From: Thermoleophilia bacterium
Lineage (GTDB): Bacteria > Actinomycetota > Thermoleophilia > Gaiellales > JAICJC01
Length of the DNA: 5,119 nucleotides
Reading direction: 5' to 3'
Assembly (NCBI GenBank): GCA_025928435.1
Contig: JAICJM010000242.1
Span: forward strand, 1-5,119
In this document: positions 1-4,783 of the stretch, piece after piece
How positions within the stretch are numbered: position 1 is the first letter of the stretch
Layout of the letters: every line of letters begins with the position of its first letter
Notes under the pieces: model-generated
Told to the model about the DNA's origin: nothing
Databases searched by the model: none
The model's input: the letters and a program-made list of their open reading frames with translations, nothing else
Made by a program: the position numbers and the translations under genes

Positions 1-57
1 TCCCGCGCGCCTGGACGCACGACGGCTGGTGGTCAGGTGAGGTGCTGACGGCGCTGC

Positions 58-208
58 GGCTGCGAACCGTCGCATCGCGCCTCGGCGTCTGCGTCATCGC
101 AGACGCCTCGGACCGCTGTCAAGGGCGTCGCCCTTGACAGCGTCTCGGTCGCACCCAGACGACCAGGTCTGAGCTCCCTTTAGTCCATGCGCTGCTTGGT
201 TCGCAGCC
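58..208. repeat. Long-range 11-bp inverted repeat around hairpin module 1
   Basis: The sequence GGCTGCGAACC at 58-68 is the exact reverse complement of GGTTCGCAGCC at 198-208. The two arms enclose the first hairpin module (84-142) and a weaker 5-bp hairpin (CAGAC 156-160 with GTCTG 167-171). If transcribed, this could close a multi-branched RNA; as DNA it could be the ends of a small palindromic element. The arms are perfect, but a single 11-bp match across 129 bp in GC-rich DNA is only modest evidence. Apart from these structures, positions 1-314 hold nothing I can call a gene with confidence. Confidence 0.45.
84..142. repeat. Hairpin module 1 (two adjacent perfect hairpins)
   Basis: Hairpin A has a perfect 10-bp stem: GGCGTCTGCG (84-93), loop TCAT, CGCAGACGCC (98-107). 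Six bases later hairpin B has a perfect 13-bp stem: CGCTGTCAAGGGC (114-126), loop GTC, GCCCTTGACAGCG (130-142). Neither is followed by a T-run, so neither is a classical intrinsic terminator, although either could end transcription from a gene to the left. The cores of A and B recur in the same order at 209-270, which suggests a repeated unit of the REP/palindromic type or a structured RNA. The pairing is seen directly; the role is unknown. Confidence 0.75.
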
Positions 209-270
209 CAGTGGTGCCCTGCGTGATCGCAGGTCACCACTGACCGGTGCAAGCCCGTCGGGCTTGCACC
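209..270. repeat. Hairpin module 2 (diverged copy of module 1)
   Basis: Hairpin A' pairs CAGTGGTG (209-216) with CACCACTG (235-242), then after one C/T mismatch continues as CCTGCG (218-223), loop TGAT, CGCAGG (228-233). Hairpin B' pairs GGTGCAAGCCC (246-256) with GGGCTTGCACC (260-270) around loop GTC. The A' core CTGCGTGATCGCAG differs from the A core by one loop base. The B' core keeps CAAG, CGTCG and CTTG from B but swaps two G-C pairs to C-G on both arms, so pairing is preserved. The module ends 44 bp before the ATG of the next gene, so it could lie in that gene's upstream region or in an untranslated leader if transcription begins further left. Confidence 0.75.
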
Positions 271-301
271 TTGGACATCACGGACTTACCGATCAATCAT
301 C

Positions 302-307
302 TAGGAT
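302..307 (+). promoter_or_regulatory. Candidate -10 box of a leaderless start
   Basis: TAGGAT fits the TANNNT form of the housekeeping -10 element and sits exactly 7 nt before the ATG at 315. Transcription would then begin at or next to the start codon, an arrangement common in actinobacteria. No convincing -35 lies at the usual distance. A second possibility is TTGGAC (271-276) with AATCAT (295-300) at 18-bp spacing, which would leave a leader of only a few bases. AGGA (303-306) could also act as a weak ribosome binding site 8 nt before the ATG, so leadered translation is not excluded. Confidence 0.45.
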
Positions 308-314
308 CGCCGCG

Positions 315-1238
315 ATGACGCTTCCCTGGACTGTCCCCGTGATGCAGGCGCCGGTCGGCCCGGCGGCGACGCCGGAGCTGGCCGCCGCGGTCTCGGAGGC
401 GGGAGGCCTCGGCAGCCTGGGCGCGTCGTGGACGGAGCCGCCGCTCCTGCGCGAGCAGATCCGGGACATCCGGCGGCGCACCGACCGGCCGTTCGCCGTC
501 AACCTCGTGCTGGCCTTCGACCAGGAGGAGCGGCTCGAGCTCGTCTGCGAGGAGGCCGTCCCGGTCGTCTCGTTCTCGTGGGGCGTCGACGCGCGGCTGG
601 TCGAGCGGGCGCACGCCGCCGGGTGCGTCGTGGTCGCCCAGGCCGGGTCGGTCGCCGAGGCTCGGGCTGCGGTCGGCGCCGGCGCCGACGCGCTGATCGC
701 GCAGGGCGTCGAGGCGGGCGGCCACGTCCAGGGCGAGACGCCCCTGCTCGAGCTGGTCGCCGAGCTGCGCGGCGGGGTGCCGGTGATCGCGGCCGGCGGG
801 ATCGCGGACGCCGACGGCCTGCGCCGGGCGCTGGCGGCCGGCGCCGCGGGCGTCGTGATGGGCACGCGGTTCCTGGCCACGCCGGAGGCCGACATCCATC
901 CCGGCTACGCCGAGCAGCTCGTGGCCGCCGAGCCCGACGACACCGTCCTCACGTACCTCTTCGACGGCGGCTGGCCCGGCGCCGCCCACCGGGTGCTGCG
1001 CAACAGCACCTACCGCGAGTGGGAGGCTGCCGGGAGCCCCGATCCGGGCGGGCGCCCGAACGAGGCCGAGGTCGTGGCCGAGACCGACGGCGTGCCGATC
1101 GCCCGCTACGCGGCCGACGAGCCGCGCCGCTCGACGACGGGCGAGATCGAGGCGATGTGCCTCTACGCCGGCCGCGGCGTCGGCCGGATCACGGCGGTCG
1201 AGCCCGCGGCCGAGATCGTGGCCCGCATGGTGCCGTAG
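315..1238 (+). CDS. Nitronate monooxygenase family FMN protein (class I-like)
   Basis: This 307-residue protein belongs to the nitronate monooxygenase (2-nitropropane dioxygenase) TIM-barrel family. Members bind FMN and oxidise alkyl nitronates such as propionate 3-nitronate to the aldehyde/acid and nitrite; they act in the cytoplasm and detoxify nitro compounds. Seen in the sequence: the N-terminal strand with QAPVGP (11-16), GGLGSLGA (30-37), NLVL (63-66), VSFSWG (85-90), then GVEAGGH (131-137), whose His137 matches the family's catalytic histidine. The phosphate-binding end follows with VIAAGGIAD (157-165) and GVVMGTRFLATPE (179-191). The length is normal. I chose the ATG at 315 because the family starts just before the QAP strand; an upstream in-frame TTG at 264 lies inside a hairpin arm. 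A FabK-like enoyl reductase or another flavin reductase of the same fold is the main alternative. The family call is firm; the substrate is not. Confidence 0.92.
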   Translation: MTLPWTVPVMQAPVGPAATPELAAAVSEAGGLGSLGASWTEPPLLREQIRDIRRRTDRPFAVNLVLAFDQEERLELVCEEAVPVVSFSWGVDARLVERAHAAGCVVVAQAGSVAEARAAVGAGADALIAQGVEAGGHVQGETPLLELVAELRGGVPVIAAGGIADADGLRRALAAGAAGVVMGTRFLATPEADIHPGYAEQLVAAEPDDTVLTYLFDGGWPGAAHRVLRNSTYREWEAAGSPDPGGRPNEAEVVAETDGVPIARYAADEPRRSTTGEIEAMCLYAGRGVGRITAVEPAAEIVARMVP

Positions 1239-1241
1239 ACT

Positions 1242-1265
1242 CGGCCTCCCACGACAAGGAGGCCG
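1242..1265 (+). promoter_or_regulatory. Hairpin covering the ribosome binding site of the barrel-protein gene
   Basis: CGGCCTCC (1242-1249) pairs perfectly with GGAGGCCG (1258-1265) across an 8-nt loop. The 3' arm contains almost all of a strong Shine-Dalgarno sequence, AAGGAGG (1256-1262), placed 5 nt before the ATG at 1268. Folded, the RNA would hide the ribosome binding site. A TAGACT box (1236-1241) overlaps the stop codon of the preceding gene; a transcript starting from it, near 1248, would lack the 5' arm and leave the site open. Only transcripts reading through from the upstream gene would then fold. The pairing is seen; the regulation is inferred. Confidence 0.45.
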
Positions 1266-1267
1266 GA

Positions 1268-1741
1268 ATGCGAAGGACCCTCATCCTGACGACGGCCGCG
1301 GCGGTGCTCGCCTCGGCGCTCACGGCGGGAGCGATGGCGATCGGCTCCGGCTCGGGCGGGATCGTCTCGCCGATCCGGATCCACGTGGTCGAGCACCCCG
1401 TCACGGACCAGGTGATCGACATCGGCGCCCCCGGCGACTCGCCCGGCGACCAGCTGCCGTTCGCCAACCCCGTCTTCGACTCGCACAACAGGCACCGGGT
1501 CGGCTCCGACGAGGGCAACTGCGTCCGCGCGAGCACCACGCAGGGCCGGTGGGAGTGCACGTGGACGACGTTCCTGCACCGTGGCCAGATCACGGTCGAG
1601 GGCCCGTTCCGCGATGCCTTCCCGACCACGGTCCTCGCCGTCACCGGCGGCACGGGCGCCTACCGCAACGTGCGCGGGCAGATGATCCTGCACACCCGCA
1701 ACGACGGGAACTTCGACTTCATCTTCAAGCTGCAGCCGTAG
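1268..1741 (+). CDS. Exported allene-oxide-cyclase-like barrel protein
   Basis: This is a 157-residue protein with a signal peptide: Arg2-Arg3, a hydrophobic Ala/Leu-rich core to about residue 22, and a likely cut after AMA (22-24). The mature part resembles the small beta-barrel of plant allene oxide cyclases and the bacterial AOC-barrel-like/dirigent-like proteins. In order: GDQLPFANPVFD (60-71), GNCVRAS (83-89), a W-E-C-T-W strand (95-99), GQITVEGPF (106-114), LAVTGGTGAYRNVRGQM (123-139) and a final FDFIFKL strand (149-155). Cys85 and Cys97 could form a disulfide outside the cell. In plants the fold cyclises an allene oxide in jasmonate synthesis; bacterial homologues mostly have no known reaction, so I do not assign enzyme activity. 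The start is fixed by the strong ribosome binding site and the signal peptide, although this frame stays open far upstream inside the preceding gene. It begins 29 bp after the preceding stop. Confidence 0.85.
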   Translation: MRRTLILTTAAAVLASALTAGAMAIGSGSGGIVSPIRIHVVEHPVTDQVIDIGAPGDSPGDQLPFANPVFDSHNRHRVGSDEGNCVRASTTQGRWECTWTTFLHRGQITVEGPFRDAFPTTVLAVTGGTGAYRNVRGQMILHTRNDGNFDFIFKLQP

Positions 1742-1760
1742 CCACTAGCCAGCACCCCCC

Positions 1761-1784
1761 GTTGCCCGTACCGTTGCCTTAAAT
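1761..1784 (+). promoter_or_regulatory. GTTGCC direct repeat and TTAAAT box before the phosphoesterase gene
   Basis: The 72-bp gap before the phosphoesterase gene contains GTTGCCC (1761-1767) and GTTGCCT (1773-1779), two direct repeats 12 bp apart; the identity extends back to CCGTTGCC in both copies. They run into TTAAAT (1779-1784), a rare A/T-rich patch and possible -10 box about 30 bp before the start codon. No -35 box is visible at the proper spacing, and the repeats occupy most of that zone, as expected for an activator-dependent promoter. The layout recalls actinobacterial PHO boxes (GTTCACC-type direct repeats, usually 11 bp apart), but only 5 of 7 bases match and the spacing is off by one. 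Confidence 0.3.
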
Positions 1785-1813
1785 CGAGGCGTGGTCATGG
1801 GGGAGGTCGTGCT

Positions 1814-2644
1814 GTGAGATTCGCATGGACTCGCGCGTTCGCGGCGGTCGCCGCGTCGGCGTGCGTGCTGGTGGCGCCCGCCGGCGCCGGGGTGGTCGGA
1901 GCGGCCCAGGCGGCGCCGAGGGAGCCGGTCGTGCTGATCGTGCTCGAGAACAAGACGTACTCGAGCATCGTCGGCAACACGAACGCGCCGTACATCCAGT
2001 CGCTGATCGCGGGCGGGACGCTGTACACGAACTACCAGGCCGCGCCGGGGAGCCTGCCCGACTACCTGCGGATGACGAGCGGTGTCGCCACGACGTCGGC
2101 CGCGAAGGGCTCGGACAACCTCTTCAACCAGATGCAGGGCGCCGGTCAGAGCTGGGGCGAGTACGAGGAGTCGATGCCGAGCGCCTGCTACACGAGGTCC
2201 GGCCCCCTCCCCTACGACAAGACGCACAACCCGGCCGCCTACTACAGCGACATCACGTCGAAGCCGGCCGCGTGCGCCAACATGATGCCGTTCACCGCCT
2301 TCGACCCGGCGCATCTGCGGTCGTTCTCCTACGTCGTGCCGAACGACAACGACAACATGCACACCGGGTCGAGCAGGACCGCGGAGATCAAGGCTGGCGA
2401 CGCGTGGCTGAAGGCGCACGTCCCGGCGATGGTGGCCGGCGGGGCGCTCGTCATCGTGACCTGGGACGAGGGCAACCGCTCGGACGAGCACATCGCGACG
2501 ATCGCCATCGGCGGCTCGGCCGGGGAGGGCGTCACCGACTCCCACGCCTACACCCACTTCGGGCTGCTGGCCGGCCTCGAGGACTCCTACGGCGTCCCGC
2601 GCCTGAACTCGGCCAGGACCGCGACGCCGTTCCCGATCAGCTAG
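1814..2644 (+). CDS. Exported phosphoesterase (acid phosphatase/phospholipase C family)
   Basis: This 276-residue secreted protein matches the phosphoesterase family that holds bacterial acid phosphatases and phospholipases C, metal-dependent enzymes that split phosphate esters outside the cytoplasm. Start: GTG at 1814, preceded by GGAGG (1802-1806) 7 nt away. A signal peptide spans about 1-33, with a probable cut after AQA. Then come VVLIVLENKTY (39-49), whose Glu45 and Asn46 are the expected metal ligands; SLPDYLRMTSG (80-90), where Ser80 is the likely nucleophile position by analogy; VVPNDNDNMH (174-183); and ALVIVTWDEGN (211-221), with the Asp218-Glu219 metal pair. The end has the typical YTHFGLLAGLEDSYGVPRL segment (246-264). 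Cys125 and Cys154 may form a disulfide. Many relatives read HPSLPNY where this protein has PGSLPDY, so the His is missing and Asn is Asp. Substrate unknown. Confidence 0.9.
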   Translation: MRFAWTRAFAAVAASACVLVAPAGAGVVGAAQAAPREPVVLIVLENKTYSSIVGNTNAPYIQSLIAGGTLYTNYQAAPGSLPDYLRMTSGVATTSAAKGSDNLFNQMQGAGQSWGEYEESMPSACYTRSGPLPYDKTHNPAAYYSDITSKPAACANMMPFTAFDPAHLRSFSYVVPNDNDNMHTGSSRTAEIKAGDAWLKAHVPAMVAGGALVIVTWDEGNRSDEHIATIAIGGSAGEGVTDSHAYTHFGLLAGLEDSYGVPRLNSARTATPFPIS

Positions 2645-2650
2645 AACGGC

Positions 2651-2690
2651 ACTCTGGGGACAGTCCCCGCCCGGGGACTGTCCCCAGAGT
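2651..2690. repeat. 40-bp nested palindrome between convergent genes (possible bidirectional terminator)
   Basis: ACTCTGGGGACAGTCCCCG (2651-2669) and CGGGGACTGTCCCCAGAGT (2672-2690) are perfect 19-bp inverted repeats separated by CC. Each arm is itself palindromic: GGGGAC-A-GTCCCC (2656-2668) and GGGGAC-T-GTCCCC (2673-2685). The element lies between the TAG ending at 2644 and the minus-strand TGA at 2697-2699, where a two-way terminator would be expected. It has no T-run on either side, so it is not a textbook intrinsic terminator. Its perfection and nesting look more like a dispersed REP-type palindrome. Confidence 0.75.
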
Positions 2691-2696
2691 CGCTGG

Positions 2697-3896
2697 TCAC
2701 GACTCCCGGGTGAAGGAGAGCGCGCAGGCGACCGCGGCGCCGGCGATGCCGAGCGCGAGCGCGGCGTGGACGCCGGTGTGCGCGATCAGGCTGCCCCCCG
2801 CGGCGGTGCCGGCGGCGAGGCCGATCGTCACCGACGTCGACATCCACCCGAACACCTCCGCCTGCGTCCCGGGTACGGCCGCCCGCTCGAGCATGTTGTA
2901 GGAGACGGCGACGCTGGGCGCGATCGGCAGGCCGGCGACGAACATGATCACAGCCATCTCGGGGATCGAGCCGGCCAGGAGCGGCGGGACGAGCACGACC
3001 ACGAACGCGGCGCTGATCACCTGCAGGCGGCGGTTGAGCGCTCCGGCCGAGGAGGCCGCGCCCGCGACCACGCCCCCGATCAGGCTGCCGCCGGAGAACG
3101 CCGCCAGCGTGATGCCGCCCAGGGAGCGGCCACCGTGGCCCTCGGCGAACGCGGGCATCGCCACCTCGGCCGCGCCGAACGCGACGCCGTAGGCGATCCC
3201 GAGCATGAGCACGCGCCGGATCCCCCACGGGACGAGCGCCTGGAGCAGGTGGTGGTCGGAGCGGTCGTAGGCCGGGTCGGGCCGCCGCCTCCGCACCGCG
3301 GGCGTGGCCGTGAACCCGATCGCCCCGGCGATGCACGCGAGGCCGGACGCGACGATGCCCGCGCCGGCCGAGATCGATGCCGCGAGCACGGCCACGACCA
3401 GCGGGCCGACGACGAAGATGACCTCCTGGACGGTCGCCTCGAGGGCGTATGCGGTCGTGCGCAGCTCCGGCCGCGGCAGCATCGCCGGCCACATCATCCG
3501 GATCGTCGGGCCGACGGGCGGCATGAGCAGCCCTGCCACGGCGGTGGCGGCCACCACCACGCCCTCCGCGACGCGGGCGTGGGCGAGCGCGAGCAGCACG
3601 GCCAGCGCCACCCCGTGGCCGATCGCGTAGGTGATGACGACAGGCGCGGGCGGGCGCCGGTCGACGAGCCGCCCGCCGATCACCGCCCCGCCCCCCGACG
3701 CGACCGCGTAGACGCCCGAGACGATCCCGGCCGTCGCATACGAGCCGCCCTCGCTGCGCACGAGCAGGACGAGGGCGAGCGCGCTCATGCCCATCGGCAT
3801 GCGCGCCAGGAGGCCCCACGAGACCACCCGGCGCGCCTCGCCCGCCGACAGCAGCTCGCGGTAGCTGCGCACCCCCAGCGCCTGTGCGACGCTCAT
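2697..3896 (-). CDS. MFS transporter, 12 transmembrane segments
   Basis: This 399-residue inner-membrane protein has the layout of a major facilitator superfamily efflux carrier (probably drug or metabolite/proton antiport). Hydrophobic segments fall at roughly 25-45, 53-75, 85-105, 112-128, 155-178, 180-198, 226-248, 260-282, 290-308, 312-330, 345-368 and 372-393. A basic, proline-containing loop (about 200-222) separates the two six-helix halves. The loop between helices 2 and 3 carries GGRLVDRRPP (74-83), a form of MFS motif A. The segment ALEATVQEVIFVVGP (151-165) at helix 5 and AEVFGWMSTS (346-355) before helix 11 are typical of the family. The frame is open further upstream, but the ATG at 3896 is chosen because it forms an ATGA overlap with the stop of the NmrA-like gene and leaves a normal MFS N-terminus. 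No Shine-Dalgarno sequence is evident, which fits translational coupling. The substrate cannot be inferred. Confidence 0.9.
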   Translation of the reverse strand: MSVAQALGVRSYRELLSAGEARRVVSWGLLARMPMGMSALALVLLVRSEGGSYATAGIVSGVYAVASGGGAVIGGRLVDRRPPAPVVITYAIGHGVALAVLLALAHARVAEGVVVAATAVAGLLMPPVGPTIRMMWPAMLPRPELRTTAYALEATVQEVIFVVGPLVVAVLAASISAGAGIVASGLACIAGAIGFTATPAVRRRRPDPAYDRSDHHLLQALVPWGIRRVLMLGIAYGVAFGAAEVAMPAFAEGHGGRSLGGITLAAFSGGSLIGGVVAGAASSAGALNRRLQVISAAFVVVLVPPLLAGSIPEMAVIMFVAGLPIAPSVAVSYNMLERAAVPGTQAEVFGWMSTSVTIGLAAGTAAGGSLIAHTGVHAALALGIAGAAVACALSFTRES

Positions 3897-4747
3897 GCGT
3901 GCAGCGGCAGGCGGTCGGCCATCAGTGCGGCGATGTCCGAGACCGAGAGCGGGTCCTCGCCCGTCAGGGCGCGGTAGTCGCCGCCGGCGACGTCGAACTC
4001 GCCGGCGCGCAGGGCCGCGTAGGACGTGAGGCCGGCCTCGATCGCCCAGGCCTCCTTGCCCCGCGCCCGCCAGCGCTCCTCCCACCAGGCGTCGCTCGTC
4101 GGCGCGTAGCGGTAGTTCTGGCCGGTGACCGCCCACGCGATCTCGGCCAGCTCGCGCATGCTGACGGACTGGGGGGTGACGATGTCGTAGGCCGTGCCCT
4201 CGTGGCCCGACTGGGTCAGCGTGACCGCGATCGCGCGCGCCAGCTCCGGGCGGTAGGAGAAGCTCATCCGGGCGTCGCCGCCGGGCACCGTGTTCAGGCC
4301 GTCGGCGTCGAACCAGCCCGGGATCTCGTCGGCGTACATCGAGTTGCGGATCGACGTCCAGGCGACGCCGGACTCGGCCAGCAGCCACTCGGTCTCGCCG
4401 TGCGAGCGCGCGTGCAGGAAAATCGCGTCCGGCCCGGCGTTGACGAACGAGAGGTAGACGATGTGAGCGACGCCGGCGGCGGCCGCCGCCTCGATGAACG
4501 CCCGGTGGTGGGGGACGCGCTGGTCGGGGCCCTCGTGCAGCGACACCATGAAGACGCGGTCGCCCGGCTCGAGCGCCGCGGCGAGCGACTCCGGGTCGCC
4601 GTAGTCGGCCACGGCGATCTCGGCTCCGGCGATGTCCGGCGCCCGCGCCGGGTCGCGCACGAGCAGGCGCTGGCGCAGTCCGCGCGACGACAGCTCGCCC
4701 GCCACCAGGCGGCCCACATGGCCGGTCGATCCGGTGACGACGAACAT
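3893..4747 (-). CDS. NmrA-like / atypical SDR NAD(P)-binding oxidoreductase
   Basis: This 284-residue cytoplasmic protein has a Rossmann fold. It opens MFVVTGSTGHVGR, giving the GxxGxxG dinucleotide motif at 6-12. LLVRDP (28-33) has an Arg suited to NADP(H), and VADYGDP (46-52) is the usual adenine-side turn. HIVYLSF (95-101) is followed by SHGETEWLLAESGVAWTSIRNS (115-136), characteristic of NmrA and quinone-oxidoreductase-2-like proteins; the classical SDR YxxxK is absent at this place. The C-terminal half binds substrate or ligand and ends in TGEDPLSVSDIAALM (262-276), also typical. The family includes NAD(P)H:quinone reductases and redox-sensing regulators, so either role is possible. It starts 36 bp after the cupin stop and overlaps the MFS start by 4 bp. 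Confidence 0.9.
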   Translation of the reverse strand: MFVVTGSTGHVGRLVAGELSSRGLRQRLLVRDPARAPDIAGAEIAVADYGDPESLAAALEPGDRVFMVSLHEGPDQRVPHHRAFIEAAAAAGVAHIVYLSFVNAGPDAIFLHARSHGETEWLLAESGVAWTSIRNSMYADEIPGWFDADGLNTVPGGDARMSFSYRPELARAIAVTLTQSGHEGTAYDIVTPQSVSMRELAEIAWAVTGQNYRYAPTSDAWWEERWRARGKEAWAIEAGLTSYAALRAGEFDVAGGDYRALTGEDPLSVSDIAALMADRLPLHA

Positions 4748-4754
4748 GTCCGCC

Positions 4755-4760
4755 AGCCTA
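4755..4760 (-). promoter_or_regulatory. Candidate -10 box of a leaderless start for the NmrA-like gene
   Basis: Read on the minus strand, TAGGCT lies exactly 7 nt before the ATG at 4747, the same geometry as TAGGAT before the ATG at 315. Transcription from it would start at or very near the start codon. No clear Shine-Dalgarno sequence sits at the correct distance (an AGGA lies about 13 nt upstream) and no good -35 is visible. Expression by read-through from the cupin gene is an alternative and could coexist. Confidence 0.4.
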
Positions 4761-4783
4761 TCCTCGCGAGCCGGCCCGCCGCG

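Noticed and set aside
2..137. Possible 3' end of a plus-strand gene entering from the left (frame 2 stops with TGA at 38-40; frame 3 stops with TGA at 135-137).
   Set aside because: Both frames are short and both have G/C-rich third positions, no family motif is recognisable, and frame 3 would run through hairpins A and B. The frame cannot be decided, so no CDS is called.
114..142. Intrinsic terminator at hairpin B.
   Set aside because: The stem is strong but no T-run follows, and similar hairpins occur nearby in a repeated arrangement, so a repeat module explains it better.
264..314. N-terminal extension of the flavoenzyme gene from TTG at 264.
   Set aside because: The TTG lies in the right arm of hairpin B', the extra 17 residues match nothing in the family, and the ATG at 315 has better start signals.
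428..1267. Long open frame in +1 of the flavoenzyme gene that runs into the barrel-protein gene, suggesting a fusion.
   Set aside because: The upstream part is a low-complexity Arg/Gly/Ala-rich translation typical of the wrong frame in GC-rich DNA. The real start at 1268 has a strong ribosome binding site and signal peptide.
1745..2557. Antisense open frame of 270 codons opposite the phosphoesterase gene.
   Set aside because: It is Arg/Val/Gly-rich with no recognisable domain, and it lies opposite a gene with clear family motifs.
2641..3819. 392-codon minus-strand frame overlapping the MFS gene and crossing the palindrome.
   Set aside because: It is an Arg/Ala/Gly-rich shadow frame of the MFS gene with no hydrophobic segments or motifs.
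2766..3977. 403-codon plus-strand frame opposite the MFS gene.
   Set aside because: It is rich in Arg, Asp, Gly and His with no domain; an antisense shadow of a GC-rich coding region.
3897..4388. N-terminal extension of the MFS gene, whose frame is open to 4388.
   Set aside because: The extension is Arg-rich shadow sequence inside the NmrA-like gene; the ATG at 3896 with its ATGA overlap gives a normal MFS N-terminus.
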